Shown: in pieces, positions 1 through 9,702 of the stretch
Position numbering within the stretch: position 1 is the stretch's first letter
How the letters are laid out: each line of letters starts with the position of its first letter
Assembly (NCBI GenBank): GCA_001794825.1
Contig: MGLK01000003.1
Coordinates: 205,247-238,326, forward strand
Length of the DNA stretch: 33,080 bases
Reading direction: 5' to 3'
Origin: Caulobacterales bacterium RIFCSPHIGHO2_01_FULL_70_19
GTDB taxonomy: Bacteria; Pseudomonadota; Alphaproteobacteria; Caulobacterales; Caulobacteraceae
Translations under genes and position numbers: made by a program
Notes under the pieces: generated by a model
What the model was told of the DNA's origin: nothing
Databases searched by the model: none
Seen by the model: the letters and a program-made list of their open reading frames with translations, nothing else

Positions 1-66
1 CGTCGACGACCCGTGGTGCCGGCGCGCCGCCTGACGCCAATTCACAGCTTCGCCGGGGGCTCCGCG

Positions 67-95
67 TTGACGTCGCTCCCGCCGGCGGCGACCCT
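67..95 (+). promoter_or_regulatory. Possible mipZ promoter
   Basis: TTGACG at 67-72 is a perfect -35 match, followed 15 bases later by GCGACCCT at 88-95, which fits the Caulobacter -10 form GCTAnAwC only poorly. Two GANTC sites (118-122 and 137-141) lie between this and the mipZ start at 149. Only the -35 is convincing. The first 100 bases hold no gene end that I can identify. Confidence 0.3.
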
Positions 96-148
96 GTCGA
101 CCCATGACCGCGGGTTCGAGTCGGCGGTCGCTTCAGGATTCGAATTCC

Positions 149-988
149 ATGGCTGACCCTGTGGTCATCGTCGTCGGCAACGAGAAGGGCGGGGCGGGCA
201 AGTCCACGCTCGCCATCCATATCGTCACCGGCCTGCTGCACGCCGGCAAGCGGGTCGCCATCATCGATCTGGACCTGCGCCAGCGCTCGATGTCGCGCTT
301 CTTCGCCAATCGCGCCGCCTGGACGGCGGCCAACGCACAGGTCCTGCCCAGGCCCGTCGAGCCCGACATGGGCGACGGCAAGGAACTCGCCCGCGCCGGG
401 GAAGCCGAACAACTGGCCCGCTTCGAGGCCGCCTTCGCCGAGGCGAGGGGCGTGGCCGACTTCGTCCTCATCGACACCCCCGGCGGCGACACGGTGCTGT
501 CCCGCGCCGCCCACGGCCTCGCCGACCAGATCGTCACCCCGATGAACGACAGCTTCGTCGACTTCGACCTCCTCGGTCAGGTCGACCCGGTCACCCTCGA
601 GCTGCAGAAGCCCTCGATCTATTCCGAGAGCGTCTGGGAGGCCCGCAAGCACCGCGCCATCACCCAGGGCCGGCAGGCGACGATCGACTGGATCGTGGTC
701 ACCAACCGCCTCGCCGTCGCCGCCGCCCGCAACCGCCAGCGGCTCGAGGAGCGGATGCAGAAGCTCGCCCGGCGCGTCGGCTTCCGCGTCGGCCCCGGCC
801 TGCGCGACCGCGTCATCTATCGCGAGCTGTTCCCCTTCGGCCTGACCGTGGCCGACCTGTCCAACGACGTCCGTCCCGTGGCCGTGTCGCTGGCCCACGT
901 CGCCGCGCGCCAGGAGCTGCGCAGCCTGATGCTGGCGCTGGGCCTCGACGGCGGACAGCTGGACGCGCCGCTCGACGCGGCGGCCTGA
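149..988 (+). CDS. mipZ: MipZ, ParA/MinD-type ATPase that positions the division site
   Basis: A 279-residue P-loop ATPase. In Caulobacter MipZ binds ParB at the poles, forms a gradient across the nucleoid and inhibits FtsZ polymerisation, so the Z ring forms at midcell. The deviant Walker A motif GNEKGGAGKS occupies residues 10-19 (signature Lys13, Lys18), followed by DLDLRQRS at 40-47 (Asp42 is the expected hydrolysis residue) and LIDTPGGD. MNDSFVDFDLLG and GPGLRDRVIYRELFPFGLT are MipZ-specific blocks not expected in ParA or MinD, and the length fits the family. I chose ATG 149 because residues before MADPVVIVVG are low-complexity and the family starts there; AGGA at 135-138 is a plausible ribosome site. 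An in-frame ATG at 104 would add 15 residues. Two GANTC sites precede the start. Confidence 0.96.
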   Translation: MADPVVIVVGNEKGGAGKSTLAIHIVTGLLHAGKRVAIIDLDLRQRSMSRFFANRAAWTAANAQVLPRPVEPDMGDGKELARAGEAEQLARFEAAFAEARGVADFVLIDTPGGDTVLSRAAHGLADQIVTPMNDSFVDFDLLGQVDPVTLELQKPSIYSESVWEARKHRAITQGRQATIDWIVVTNRLAVAAARNRQRLEERMQKLARRVGFRVGPGLRDRVIYRELFPFGLTVADLSNDVRPVAVSLAHVAARQELRSLMLALGLDGGQLDAPLDAAA

Positions 989-992
989 GCGG

Positions 993-1412
993 GTGAGCCT
1001 CGTCTGGCTGGCCCTGGCGGCGATCGCCGTCTGGGCCCTTGTCCGGCTGGGGCGGCAGGGCGAGCGTCCCGGACGGGGCCACTGGCGCGTCGCCGCCACC
1101 CTGCTCGGGGCGGTCCTGCTGGCCGGCGCCGTGCTGGCCGGATCGCGGGGCGCGTGGCTGCCGGCCGCCGGACTCGGCGGTGCCGGTCTCTGGTTCCTGG
1201 TCGCCTCCCGCCAGCGGCCCGTTCCCCCCCGCGCCGAGGGCATGACCGACGCCGAGGCGCGGTCCCTGCTGGGCGTCGCCCCCGACGCCTCGCGCGCCGA
1301 GATCAACGCCGCCTGGAAGCGGCTGATGGCGCGCGCCCATCCGGACCAGGGCGGCACGGAAGGACTGGCCGCGCGCCTCAACGCCGCGCGCGACCATCTC
1401 CTGAAGCGCTAG
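993..1412 (+). CDS. Membrane-anchored J-domain (DnaJ-like) protein
   Basis: A 139-residue protein with a hydrophobic N-terminus (residues 2-18), a second hydrophobic stretch (about 32-70) and a C-terminal J domain (about 84-139) carrying the HPD motif at 116-118 (AHPDQGG), the signature that stimulates the ATPase of DnaK. It has no G/F or zinc domain, so it resembles short type III co-chaperones held in the membrane. It starts with GTG 4 bases after the mipZ stop, suggesting translational coupling. Its 3' end overlaps the convergent topA by 4 bases (1409-1412). The J domain is certain; the client and the reason for its link to mipZ are not known from the sequence. Confidence 0.88.
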   Translation: MSLVWLALAAIAVWALVRLGRQGERPGRGHWRVAATLLGAVLLAGAVLAGSRGAWLPAAGLGGAGLWFLVASRQRPVPPRAEGMTDAEARSLLGVAPDASRAEINAAWKRLMARAHPDQGGTEGLAARLNAARDHLLKR

Positions 1413-4003
1413 GCCTTCGCGGCCTTCTTCGCCGGCGCCTTCTTCGGGGCCGGCTTCTTCGCCGCGGCCTTGGGCGCGGCCTTCTTCGCGGGGGCCTTCC
1501 TGCCCTTGCCCGCTGCGCCCGCCTTGGCGGCCAGCAGCGGCAGGGCGGCCTCCAGCGTCATGTCCTCGGGCGCCGTCCCCTTCGGCAGGGTGGCGTTGAC
1601 CTTGCCCGACTTCACATAGGGGCCGAAGCGGCCCGCCATGACCTGCACCGGATCGCCGGTCTCCGGGTGCGCCCCCAGCTCCTTCAGCGGCGCGACCGCC
1701 GAGCCGCGCCCGGCGCGTCCGGCCCGCTTCTCGGCCAGCAGGGCCACCGCCCGGTTCAGCCCGATGTCGAAAACCTCATCGATGTCAGAGACATTGGCGT
1801 AGGTCCCCGCGTGCTGCACGAAGGGGCCGTAGCGGCCGAGGCCGGCCGTGATCGGCTTGCCGTCCTCCGGATGGAGTCCGACCTCTCGGGGCAGGGCCAG
1901 CAGGCGCAGCGCCTGTTCCAGCTCCAGGTTCGCCGCCGACCAGCCCTTGGGCAGGGACGACCGCTTCGGCTTGTCGCCCTCGCCGGCGGTTTCGACGTAC
2001 GGACCGAAACGGCCGATCTTGAGCAGCACCGGCTGGCCGGTGGCCGGGTCCACGCCGAGCTCACGGTCGCTGGCCGCCTCCTCGCCGCCGGCGCCGGCGC
2101 CGAAGCCGCGGGTGTATTTGCACTCCGGATAGTTCGAGCAGCCGATGAAGGTCGACTTCATCTTGAAGCTGGCCTTCAGGTGCAGCCGGCCCGTGCCGCA
2201 GACCGGGCAGGTCCGCGGGTCCGAGCCGTCCGGCTTCGGCGGGAACAGGAAGGGCCCGATGGCCTCGTCCAGCTTGTCGATCACGCCCTGCAGGGCGGTG
2301 ACCTGGTCCGTCGCCGGCTTCAGCTGTCCCCAGAAGTCGCGCAGCAGCACCTTCCAGTCCAGATCGCCCGCCGAGACCTCGTCCAGCCGCGTCTCGAGGT
2401 CGGCGGTGAAGTCGTACTCCACCCACTTGCCGAAGAACTGCTCCAGGAAGGCCGTCACCAGCCGTCCGGTGTCCTCGGGAATGAAGCGGTTCTTGTCCAT
2501 GCGGACGTAGCCGCGGTCGCGCAGGGTGGTCAGGATCGAGGCGTAGGTCGACGGCCGCCCGATGCCCAGCTCCTCCAGCTTCTTGACCAGGGTGGCTTCC
2601 GAGAAGCGCGGCGGCGGCTCGGTGAAGTGCTGCTCCGTGCGGATCGCCTCGACCTTGGCGGCGGCGCCTTCCTTCAGCGCCGGCAGGCGGGCGCCGTCCT
2701 CCTCCTCGTCGTCCGACTTCGGACGATCGTCGCGGCCTTCCTCGTAGGCGGCGATGAAGCCGTCGAAGGCCACCACCTGGCCGGTGGCGCGCAGGCCCGT
2801 CTGGCCGTCCGCGCTGTCGATCTCGACCGTGGTGCGGTCGAGACGCGCGCTCTCCATCTGACTGGCGACCATCCGCTTCCAGATCAGCTCGTAGAGCCGC
2901 TGCAGGTCCGGCTCCAGCCGCAGCGAATCCGGCGCCCGGGCGATGTTCGTCGGCCGGATCGCCTCGTGCGCCTCCTGGGCGTTCTTGGCCTTGGCCTTGT
3001 AGTAGCGCGGCTCGGACGGGAGATAGGCCGGCCCGAAGCGGTCGCTGATCACCTGCCGCGCCTGGGCGATGCCCTCCGGGCTCACCGAGACCCCGTCGGT
3101 CCGCATGTAGGTGATCAGGCCGCCCGTCTCGTCGACGCCCTCGTACAGCTTCTGCGCCGCCTGCATGGTGCGCTGGGCGGTGAAGCCGAGCTTGCGCGCC
3201 GCCTCCTGCTGCAGGGTCGAGGTGGTGAAGGGCGGGGCCGGCGAGCGCTTGACCGGCTTCTTCTCGATCGAGCGGATGGTGAAGGCGCCGCCGTCGATCG
3301 CGGCGCGGGCGGCGCTCGCCATCTCTTCGGAGACGATGTCCAGTCGCTGCACGCGCTTGCCGGCGTGCTTGACCAGCCGGGCGGTGAAGGGCGGGCTGTC
3401 GGCGACCAGGTCGGCCTCGACGGACCAGTATTCCTGCGGCCGGAAGCGCTCGATCTCCAGTTCGCGGTCGACCACGATACGCAGGGCGACCGACTGCACA
3501 CGCCCGGCCGAGCGGGCGCCCGGCAGCTTGCGCCACAGCACCGGCGACAGGGTGAAGCCGACCAGATAGTCCAGCGCGCGACGGGCCAGGTAGGCCTCGA
3601 CCAGTTCCATGTCGAGCTGGCGCGGCGCCGCCATGGCGTCAAGCACGGCGCCCTTGGTTATGGCGTTGAAGGTGACGCGCTGGACGTCCTTGTCCTTCAG
3701 CGCCTTCTTCTTCTGCAGCACCTCCAGCACGTGCCAGCTGATCGCCTCGCCCTCGCGGTCGGGGTCGGTGGCGAGGATGATGCGGTCGGACCTCTTCGCC
3801 GCCTCGGCGATCTCCGAGAGGCGCTTCGAGGCCTTGGCGTCGACCTCCCAGCTCATGGCGAAATCGTCGTCGGGCGCGACCGACCCGTCCTTCGACGGCA
3901 GGTCGCGGACGTGGCCGTAGGACGCCAGGACGGTGTAGTCCGGACCCAGGTATTTGTTGATGGTCTTGGCCTTTGCGGGGCTCTCGACGACGACGAGGTT
4001 CAT
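1409..4003 (-). CDS. topA: DNA topoisomerase I (type IA)
   Basis: An 864-residue type IA topoisomerase that relaxes negative supercoils through a 5'-phosphotyrosine intermediate. The Toprim domain starts at once (VVVESPAKAKTI, Glu7), with the acidic cluster ATDPDREGEA at 78-87. The catalytic tyrosine is Tyr299 in GLITYMRTDG. One zinc ribbon follows (Cys599, Cys602, Cys622, Cys628), then repeated C-terminal topoisomerase domains (RFGPYVE, RYGPFVQ and RFGPYVK blocks). The last 40 residues are a Lys/Ala/Pro tail (KKAPAKKAAKA type), common in high-GC alphaproteobacteria and probably DNA-binding. It lies 79 bases downstream of dprA on the same strand. No good ribosome site precedes ATG 4003, where CCCCTCCCC lies instead. 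Confidence 0.97.
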   Translation of the reverse strand: MNLVVVESPAKAKTINKYLGPDYTVLASYGHVRDLPSKDGSVAPDDDFAMSWEVDAKASKRLSEIAEAAKRSDRIILATDPDREGEAISWHVLEVLQKKKALKDKDVQRVTFNAITKGAVLDAMAAPRQLDMELVEAYLARRALDYLVGFTLSPVLWRKLPGARSAGRVQSVALRIVVDRELEIERFRPQEYWSVEADLVADSPPFTARLVKHAGKRVQRLDIVSEEMASAARAAIDGGAFTIRSIEKKPVKRSPAPPFTTSTLQQEAARKLGFTAQRTMQAAQKLYEGVDETGGLITYMRTDGVSVSPEGIAQARQVISDRFGPAYLPSEPRYYKAKAKNAQEAHEAIRPTNIARAPDSLRLEPDLQRLYELIWKRMVASQMESARLDRTTVEIDSADGQTGLRATGQVVAFDGFIAAYEEGRDDRPKSDDEEEDGARLPALKEGAAAKVEAIRTEQHFTEPPPRFSEATLVKKLEELGIGRPSTYASILTTLRDRGYVRMDKNRFIPEDTGRLVTAFLEQFFGKWVEYDFTADLETRLDEVSAGDLDWKVLLRDFWGQLKPATDQVTALQGVIDKLDEAIGPFLFPPKPDGSDPRTCPVCGTGRLHLKASFKMKSTFIGCSNYPECKYTRGFGAGAGGEEAASDRELGVDPATGQPVLLKIGRFGPYVETAGEGDKPKRSSLPKGWSAANLELEQALRLLALPREVGLHPEDGKPITAGLGRYGPFVQHAGTYANVSDIDEVFDIGLNRAVALLAEKRAGRAGRGSAVAPLKELGAHPETGDPVQVMAGRFGPYVKSGKVNATLPKGTAPEDMTLEAALPLLAAKAGAAGKGRKAPAKKAAPKAAAKKPAPKKAPAKKAAKA

Positions 4004-4082
4004 GCGGGGAGGGGCCTTTCAGAGGCGCGGGAACGTGGTTGGCTGGAGCCGCCCTGTCAATCGGCCGTCGTCCGGACCGGTT

Positions 4083-5165
4083 TCAGAGCGAGGCCAGACC
4101 GCCCGGCAGCAGGGTCGCCCGGCCCGCCAGACTGAGCTCCAGCAGGGCGGCGGCGACGGCCCCGATCGGCGCGCCAGCGGCCCGGGCCAGCTCGTCCCGC
4201 GGCGCCGGCGTGGGGGAGAGCAGGGCGGCCACCCGCTCGACCAGTTCCGCCTCGACCGCCTCGGGCGCGCCGGCGAACGGATCGCCGGCCGCCGGCTCCC
4301 GGATGCCGCGGGGCCGTTCGAACTCGCGTTCGATGTCCGCCAGTCCCTCGCACAGGATCGCGCCCTGGCGCAGCAGCTCGTTCGGTCCCTTCGAGCGCGG
4401 GTCCAGCGGCGAGCCGGGGACCGCGAACACCTCGCGCCCCTGTTCGGCCGCCAGCCGCGCGGTGATCAGCGAGCCCGACCTCAGCTCCGCCTCGACGACC
4501 ACCACGCCGCGCGACAGTCCGGAGATGATGCGGTTGCGGCGTGGGAAGTCCTTCGCCTGCGCCCGCGCGCCCACCGGACTTTCCGAGACCACGCAGCCGC
4601 GCTCGACGATCTGCTGGTAAAGCTCGGCGTTGTCCGGCGGGTAGACGTCGTCGATCCCGCCGCCCAGCACCGCCACCGTGCCGGTCGGCAGGGCGCCGGC
4701 GTGGGCCGCGCCGTCGATGCCGCGCGCCATGCCGGACACCACCACGTGTCCCGCCTCGCCGAGCTGCTGCGCCAGGCCGCGGGCGATGCGCTGGCCGCCG
4801 GCGGAGGCGATGCGGGCGCCGACCACGGCGAGGCAGGGCCGGGCCATCAGCCCCGCGTCGCCCAGCGTCCACAGCAGCGGCGGCGGCGGATCGATCGCGG
4901 CCAGCATCTCCGGGTAGCCGGCGTCGCCGAAGACCAGCAGCCGCGCTCCCAACCGGTCGCCTTCCGCCATCTCCGCCTCCACCTCGGCCGGAGAGGGCAG
5001 GGCGAAACCGCCATCGCCGCCCCGGCGGACCATATCGGGGAGGGCCTCCAGGGCGCTGGCGGCGCTGCCGAAGCGCTGGAGAAGCTGGCGGAAGGCGACG
5101 GGGCCGACGCGGTCCGTGCGGGCCAGCCGCAGCCGGGCGAACCGCTCGGCCGCGTCGAGGGTCAC
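4083..5165 (-). CDS. dprA: DprA/Smf, DNA-processing protein
   Basis: A 360-residue DprA, which binds incoming single-stranded DNA during natural transformation and loads RecA. The Rossmann-like core shows [39 protein letters not shown] and [20 protein letters not shown], all family hallmarks. The C-terminal 60 residues form the DprA winged helix. A reading frame extends upstream to 5393, but I start at GTG 5165 because that codon overlaps the plsY stop as GTGA (5162-5165), conserved sequence begins there ([17 protein letters not shown]), and the extension lies wholly inside plsY. The gene may matter for transformation or for general DNA maintenance; no competence genes are visible here. Confidence 0.95.
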   Translation of the reverse strand: MTLDAAERFARLRLARTDRVGPVAFRQLLQRFGSAASALEALPDMVRRGGDGGFALPSPAEVEAEMAEGDRLGARLLVFGDAGYPEMLAAIDPPPPLLWTLGDAGLMARPCLAVVGARIASAGGQRIARGLAQQLGEAGHVVVSGMARGIDGAAHAGALPTGTVAVLGGGIDDVYPPDNAELYQQIVERGCVVSESPVGARAQAKDFPRRNRIISGLSRGVVVVEAELRSGSLITARLAAEQGREVFAVPGSPLDPRSKGPNELLRQGAILCEGLADIEREFERPRGIREPAAGDPFAGAPEAVEAELVERVAALLSPTPAPRDELARAAGAPIGAVAAALLELSLAGRATLLPGGLASL

Positions 5166-5812
5166 GTCTTCTTCGCTCCGATCCGCGGCTCCGCCCCCTT
5201 CATCAGGCGGCCGATGTTCTCGCTGTGGCGAATCCAGATCAGCACGGCGGTGAAGGCGGCCAGGGCGAGGATCGGGGCGGGAGCCGGCAGGCCGAGGGCG
5301 GCGAGCGGCAGCAGGGCGTAGACCGGCGCCGCGGCCGAGGCGACGAGAGCCGAGAGCGACGAGATGCGGAACAGCGCCGCCACCAGGATCCATGTGGCGC
5401 CGGCCAGCAGGCCCAGCGGCCAGGCGGCGGCGATCAGGAGGCCGAAGAAGGTCGCCACCCCCTTGCCGCCCTTGAAGCCCAGCCAGACCGGGAACAGGTG
5501 GCCGAGAAAGGCCGCGCCGCCGGCGATCGCGCCGGCGACCTCGCTGTCGAACAACTGGCGGGCGATCAGCAGGGCCGCCGCGCCCTTGCCGGCGTCGAGC
5601 AGCAGGGTGGCGAGGGCGAGGTCCTTGCGGCCGGTGCGCAGCACGTTGGTCGCGCCGATGTTGCCCGAACCGATCCCGCGAACGTCCTGGCCGGTCGCGG
5701 CGCGGGTCAGGATCACGCCGAAAGGAATGGAGCCCAGCAGGTAGCCGCCGGCCGCCACCAGCGCCAGCGTTCCCAGAGCGGGCCCGACCAGATCCTGCAC
5801 CTCAACCCCCAT
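5162..5812 (-). CDS. plsY: Glycerol-3-phosphate acyltransferase PlsY
   Basis: A 216-residue integral membrane enzyme that transfers the acyl group from acyl-phosphate to glycerol-3-phosphate, the first step of phospholipid synthesis in the inner membrane. Family motifs are [25 protein letters not shown] and [10 protein letters not shown], separated by hydrophobic helices as expected for PlsY. It begins 93 bases after the dihydroorotase-like gene. That gap contains a GC hairpin (GCCGCT / AGCGGC, 5845-5860) without a T tract. Its stop overlaps the dprA start by 4 bases. Start ATG 5812 is preferred; GTG four codons later is possible. Confidence 0.96.
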   Translation of the reverse strand: MGVEVQDLVGPALGTLALVAAGGYLLGSIPFGVILTRAATGQDVRGIGSGNIGATNVLRTGRKDLALATLLLDAGKGAAALLIARQLFDSEVAGAIAGGAAFLGHLFPVWLGFKGGKGVATFFGLLIAAAWPLGLLAGATWILVAALFRISSLSALVASAAAPVYALLPLAALGLPAPAPILALAAFTAVLIWIRHSENIGRLMKGAEPRIGAKKT

Positions 5813-5905
5813 ACAGCCGACGCGTGTATATCATGTCGCGGGCGCCGCTCGCCAGCGGCCCGCAGCATCCACCGATTCGGTGAAGCTTCGGCCCGACGGC
5901 GACGC

Positions 5906-7207
5906 CTAGCGCCCGTCGTGAACGATGCGGCCGCCGACCACGGTCAGCCGCACCTTGCCCTGCAGCCGTCGGCCGTCGAATGGAGAGTTCTTCGATTTCG
6001 AGCAGAGGGCGTCGGCCTCGATGACCACCGGCGCCCCGGCGTCGAACAGCACCAGGTCGGCCGGGGCGCCGGCGGCCAGCCGGCCGGCGTCCAGCCCCAG
6101 CAGGCTGGCCGGCCCCTCGGTCAGCGGCCGCAGCACGTCCAGCAGGTCCAGCCCTTCGGCGTGATGCAGCGTCAGCGCCGCCGGCAGCAGGGTCTCCAGC
6201 CCGACGGCGCCCGGCGCCGCCTCGGCGAAGGGCCGCCGCTTGTCTTCGGCCGGGGCCGGGGCGTGGGCCGAGGTGATGACGTCGATCAGCCCGTCGCGCA
6301 CCGCTTCGACCAAAGCCTGCCGGTCGCTCTCGGCGCGCAGCGGCGGGTCCAGCCGGTAGAAGGTGCGGTAGTCGCCGATGTCGATCTCGTTGAAGCACAG
6401 ATGATTCACGGACACGGAGGCGGCGACCTCGAGGCCCCGCGCGCGGGCCCGCGCCAGCGTCTCGAGGGCGTCTCCGGTGGAGATCTGGTCGACGAGGAAA
6501 CGGGCGCCGGTCTGCTCGACCAGCGCCAGGTCGCGCTCCAGCTGGATGCGCTCGGCGATGGCCGGCGCCCCGGCCAGCCCCAGCCGCGTGGCCAGCTCGC
6601 CGGAGGTGGCCACCGCCCCCTCGCTCAGCCACGGGTCCGCCGGTCGGCAGGCGATCAGGGCGTTGAAGGCGGCGGCGTAGCTCATCACCCGCTGCAGGGT
6701 GCGGCTGTTGGCGATCACCTTGTCGCCGTCGGTGAAGTACAGCGCCCCGGCCTCGTCCATCAGGCCGATCTCGGCCATCCGGTGGCCGTCCAGCGCCCGC
6801 GTCGCCGCCCCGGCCACCCGCACATGGACCAGGCCGAGCGCCGCCCCGCGTCGCTGGATGAAGTCGACCATGGCCGGATCGTCGATCGCCGGGTCGGTGT
6901 CGGGCTGGACGACGATGGTGGTCACGCCCCCGGCCGCCGCCGACAGGGCCGCCGACTTCAGCGTCTCCTTCGGCTCGGCCCCCGGCTCGCCGGTCTTGAC
7001 CCGGATGTCGATCAGGCCGGGCGACAGGCACAGGCCGCCGGCGTCGACGACCTCGACGCCGTCCGGCGCCGCCGCGCCGGCGCCGTGCACCACCTCGACG
7101 ATGCGGCCGTCCGAGACCAGCACCGCGCCCGGACCGTCGTAGTCCGTCGCCGGATCGAGCAGCCGCGCGTTGAGGATCGCCAGAGCCGTGGTGTCGGGCG
7201 CGCTCAT
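5906..7207 (-). CDS. pyrC: Dihydroorotase-like protein without catalytic metal site (pseudo-DHOase)
   Basis: A 433-residue amidohydrolase-fold protein of the dihydroorotase family, collinear with the family and ending in the usual GGRIVHDGR. The metal-binding motif is lost: active enzymes have D-x-H-x-H-x-R-E-P-G, while residues 67-76 read [10 protein letters not shown], so both histidines are replaced (Arg69, Lys71). The later catalytic Asp of the usual TDHAPH is also gone (SAHAPAP). A bacterial class of inactive dihydroorotases forms a complex with PyrB and keeps it assembled. The ATGA overlap with pyrB (7204-7207) and matched synthesis fit that role. A true dihydroorotase should lie elsewhere in the genome. 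I infer a structural, not catalytic, role. Confidence 0.9.
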   Translation of the reverse strand: MSAPDTTALAILNARLLDPATDYDGPGAVLVSDGRIVEVVHGAGAAAPDGVEVVDAGGLCLSPGLIDIRVKTGEPGAEPKETLKSAALSAAAGGVTTIVVQPDTDPAIDDPAMVDFIQRRGAALGLVHVRVAGAATRALDGHRMAEIGLMDEAGALYFTDGDKVIANSRTLQRVMSYAAAFNALIACRPADPWLSEGAVATSGELATRLGLAGAPAIAERIQLERDLALVEQTGARFLVDQISTGDALETLARARARGLEVAASVSVNHLCFNEIDIGDYRTFYRLDPPLRAESDRQALVEAVRDGLIDVITSAHAPAPAEDKRRPFAEAAPGAVGLETLLPAALTLHHAEGLDLLDVLRPLTEGPASLLGLDAGRLAAGAPADLVLFDAGAPVVIEADALCSKSKNSPFDGRRLQGKVRLTVVGGRIVHDGR

Positions 7208-8184
7208 GCCGCGGCTCCCTCGCGCCGCGTCGAAAGGGCGGCCAGCACCGCCATCCGCGCCGCCACGCCCATCTCCACCTGGTCCTGGATCAGCGACACC
7301 GACAGGTCGTCGGCCACGTCCGAATCGATCTCCACCCCGCGGTTCATCGGCCCCGGATGCATCACCTTGGCGCCGGGCTTGGCCCAGGTCAGCTTTTCGC
7401 GGTCGAGGCCCCAGAAGCGGAAGAACTCGCGGGTCGAGGGCACCAGCGCGCCCTCCATCCGCTCCAGCTGCAGGCGCAGCATCATCACCACGTCGACCCC
7501 CTGCAGGCCCTCGCGCATGTCGTGGAACACCTCGCAGCCCCAGCGGTCGGCGTCGCCGGGCACCAGCGTCGGCGGCCCGATCAATCGGACGCGCGCGCCC
7601 ATCATCGACAGCAGGGCCACGTTCGAGCGCGCCACCCGGCTGTGGGCGATGTCGCCGCAGATCGCCACCGTCAGCCCGCCCACGTCGCCGAAAGCGCGGC
7701 GCAGGCTGAGCAGGTCCAGCAGGGCCTGGGTCGGGTGCTCGTGCCGCCCGTCGCCGGCGTTGACCACCGCGCAGCCGACCTTCTGCGACAGCAGGGCCGC
7801 CGCGCCCGAGGCCCCGTGGCGCACCACCAGCACGTCCGGCTTCATGGCGTTGAGGGTCGCCGCCGTGTCGATCAGGGTCTCGCCCTTGGCCACCGAGGAG
7901 GTGCGAGGGCTCAGCGCCGTCACGTCGGCGCCCAGCCGGCGGGCCGCGATCTCAAAGGAGGCGGAGGTGCGGGTCGAGTTCTCGAAGAACAGGTTCACCA
8001 CCGTCCGCCCGCGCATGAGGTCCAGCGCCTTGGCCCGCTGGCGGTTGAAGTCGACGAAGGCGTCGGCCAGGTCCAGCAGCGGCGGAACCGTGGCGGCGTT
8101 CAGGTCGCCGGCGGACAGGAAATGGTCGCGGGGAAACGGCGCCAGCCGTTCCCGGATAATCTCGGCGAGGTCGGACTGGCTCAT
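7204..8184 (-). CDS. pyrB: Aspartate carbamoyltransferase catalytic subunit
   Basis: A 326-residue enzyme joining carbamoyl phosphate and aspartate in pyrimidine synthesis. Carbamoyl-phosphate motif [13 protein letters not shown], followed by [11 protein letters not shown], the [10 protein letters not shown] block and [11 protein letters not shown] are all intact, so unlike its downstream partner it should be active. The open frame continues upstream to 8844 inside the permease gene, but MSQSDLAEI at ATG 8184 is the natural start. CTATAG about 10 bases before the ATG may be a -10 element giving a nearly leaderless transcript, so pyrB may have its own promoter besides readthrough. No pyrI regulatory subunit is present, as usual for the pseudo-DHOase-linked class. 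Confidence 0.97.
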   Translation of the reverse strand: MSQSDLAEIIRERLAPFPRDHFLSAGDLNAATVPPLLDLADAFVDFNRQRAKALDLMRGRTVVNLFFENSTRTSASFEIAARRLGADVTALSPRTSSVAKGETLIDTAATLNAMKPDVLVVRHGASGAAALLSQKVGCAVVNAGDGRHEHPTQALLDLLSLRRAFGDVGGLTVAICGDIAHSRVARSNVALLSMMGARVRLIGPPTLVPGDADRWGCEVFHDMREGLQGVDVVMMLRLQLERMEGALVPSTREFFRFWGLDREKLTWAKPGAKVMHPGPMNRGVEIDSDVADDLSVSLIQDQVEMGVAARMAVLAALSTRREGAAA

Positions 8185-8231
8185 CGAAGCCCGGCTATAG
8201 GGCCAGCCGGGCCGGAACGGAAGCCGTCGCC

Positions 8232-9152
8232 TCAGATGTAGCCGAAGAGACCGAGCAGCAGCGGGATGGTTGCGGCGCTGGCCACGGTGGTGAAGGCCAC
8301 CACCCCGGCCACCAGCGGCGCGTCCCCGCCCATTTGCCGGGCCAGCACATAGCTGGCCGCCGCCCCCGGGGCCGCGCCGGCCAGCAGGGCCACGCCCTGC
8401 GCCGTCCGGTCGCCGCCCAACCAGCCGCACAGCCAGAACATCGCCACCGGCAGGACCAGCAGCTTGATCGCCGCCACCGTTGCGATGGTGACCGGACGCG
8501 CCGCCGCATAGCGGAAGCTCAGCCCTGCGCCCGCCGTGATCAGCCCCAGGGCGATAGCCCCCGGCCCCATCAGTTCGAAGACTCCGTCCAGCAGCGGGTG
8601 GGTCGGCAGGCCCGTCAGATTCAGCGCCGCCCCGATCCCGCAGGCCCAGATGATCGGATTGCGCCCCAGCGAGCGCACGGCCAGCCGCCAGCCGCCCCCC
8701 TGTCCGGCGCCCCAGCGCGCCAGCGCCAGCACGCAGACCACGTTCAGCGCCGGGGCCAGCACCCCGAAGGCGACCGCCGCCGTGCCCAGTCCGGCCGGCC
8801 CGAACACCGCCGCCGCGACCGGCAGAAAGACGAAGCCGTTCCATCGCACCACGCCCTGCAGCACGCTGGTGAAGGACGGGTCGGGCAGGCCGAGCGCCGG
8901 CTTGGCGGCCACCGTCAGCGCCACCACGAGAAAGGAGACGCCGATCGTGCTCAGCGCCACCGGCCCGGCTGTGCCGGCGCTGAAGTCCGCCCCCCAGACC
9001 GCGGGCACGAGGAAGGCCGGGTAGAAGACGAAGTAGGTCAGTCGCTCGACCGCCCGCCAGCCGTCGTCGACGAGAAAGCGGATCTGCTTCAGGCCCCAGC
9101 CGAGGGCGATCATGGCGAACACCGGCACGATGCCGGTCAGCAGCCCGTTCAC
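8232..9152 (-). CDS. Auxin efflux carrier (AEC) family transporter
   Basis: A 306-residue polytopic membrane protein with about ten hydrophobic helices and the AEC/Mem_trans layout: an N-terminal helix bundle starting [18 protein letters not shown], a central [14 protein letters not shown] block and a [16 protein letters not shown] helix before the C-terminal bundle. Family members export small organic acids, and in bacteria often malate or malonate; the substrate cannot be read here. I start at GTG 9152, which overlaps the ruvX stop as GTGA (9149-9152). The open frame further upstream (to 9977) is antisense to the lipoprotein gene and inside ruvX. Adjacency to pyrB is probably incidental. 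Confidence 0.9.
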   Translation of the reverse strand: MNGLLTGIVPVFAMIALGWGLKQIRFLVDDGWRAVERLTYFVFYPAFLVPAVWGADFSAGTAGPVALSTIGVSFLVVALTVAAKPALGLPDPSFTSVLQGVVRWNGFVFLPVAAAVFGPAGLGTAAVAFGVLAPALNVVCVLALARWGAGQGGGWRLAVRSLGRNPIIWACGIGAALNLTGLPTHPLLDGVFELMGPGAIALGLITAGAGLSFRYAAARPVTIATVAAIKLLVLPVAMFWLCGWLGGDRTAQGVALLAGAAPGAAASYVLARQMGGDAPLVAGVVAFTTVASAATIPLLLGLFGYI

Positions 9153-9616
9153 CGGAGGCCCGCGTCCCGCAGGCGGTCCAGCGCCCCCTGCAGGATCCAG
9201 GCGGCGGCCGTCCGGTCGACCACGCCGGCGCGTCGCTTGCGGGTCAGGTCCAGCTCGTCGATCAGGAAGCGCTCCACCGCCGTGGTCGACAGCCGCTCGT
9301 CCTGGAAGGCGACCGGGACCTCGCGCAGACGCTGCAGGTTGCGGGCGAAGGCCCGGCACGAATGGGCGCGCGGCCCCTCGGACCCGTCCATGTTCAGCGG
9401 CAGGCCGATGACCAGCGCGCTGGCGCGCCGCCCGTCCATCAGCTTCAGCACGCGCTCCGCGTCCTGGGTGAATTTCGTCTTCCGGATCAGCTCCAGCGGG
9501 CTGGCGATCATGCGGGTGGCGTCCGAGGCGGCGACCCCGATAGTCTTCTCCCCCAGATCCAGCCCCAGCCACGGCGTCGCGGGCGGGGTCGAGGCGGCCA
9601 GTTCTTCGAGGGTCAT
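9149..9616 (-). CDS. ruvX: RuvX/YqgF, RNase H-fold putative Holliday junction resolvase / pre-16S rRNA nuclease
   Basis: A 155-residue YqgF-family protein with the motifs [16 protein letters not shown] (first catalytic Asp), [29 protein letters not shown] (Glu) and a late Asp in [10 protein letters not shown]. The family processes the 5' end of pre-16S rRNA in E. coli and has been proposed to resolve Holliday junctions. ATG 9616 gives the usual length; GTG 9625 three codons earlier is an alternative. It heads the minus-strand chain and diverges from the lipoprotein gene at 9703 with an 86-base gap. Confidence 0.94.
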   Translation of the reverse strand: MTLEELAASTPPATPWLGLDLGEKTIGVAASDATRMIASPLELIRKTKFTQDAERVLKLMDGRRASALVIGLPLNMDGSEGPRAHSCRAFARNLQRLREVPVAFQDERLSTTAVERFLIDELDLTRKRRAGVVDRTAAAWILQGALDRLRDAGLR

Positions 9617-9702
9617 GACGGTCACCCGCGGGCCGTAGGACTGGCGGGCGGCGCTGGCAAGGTGCAAGCTGCGCCGGTCGACCGACGATGAGGGGACGTC
9701 CG

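Noticed and set aside
1-103. End of an upstream gene at the window edge
   Set aside because: One frame closes at 32-34, but ten codons are too few to support a gene call.
1154-4135. A 993-codon open frame antisense to topA, and similar long frames opposite pyrB, gatA, aspS and accC
   Set aside because: They are Arg/Gly/Leu-rich shadows typical of high-GC DNA; the opposite strand encodes clearly recognised proteins in every case.
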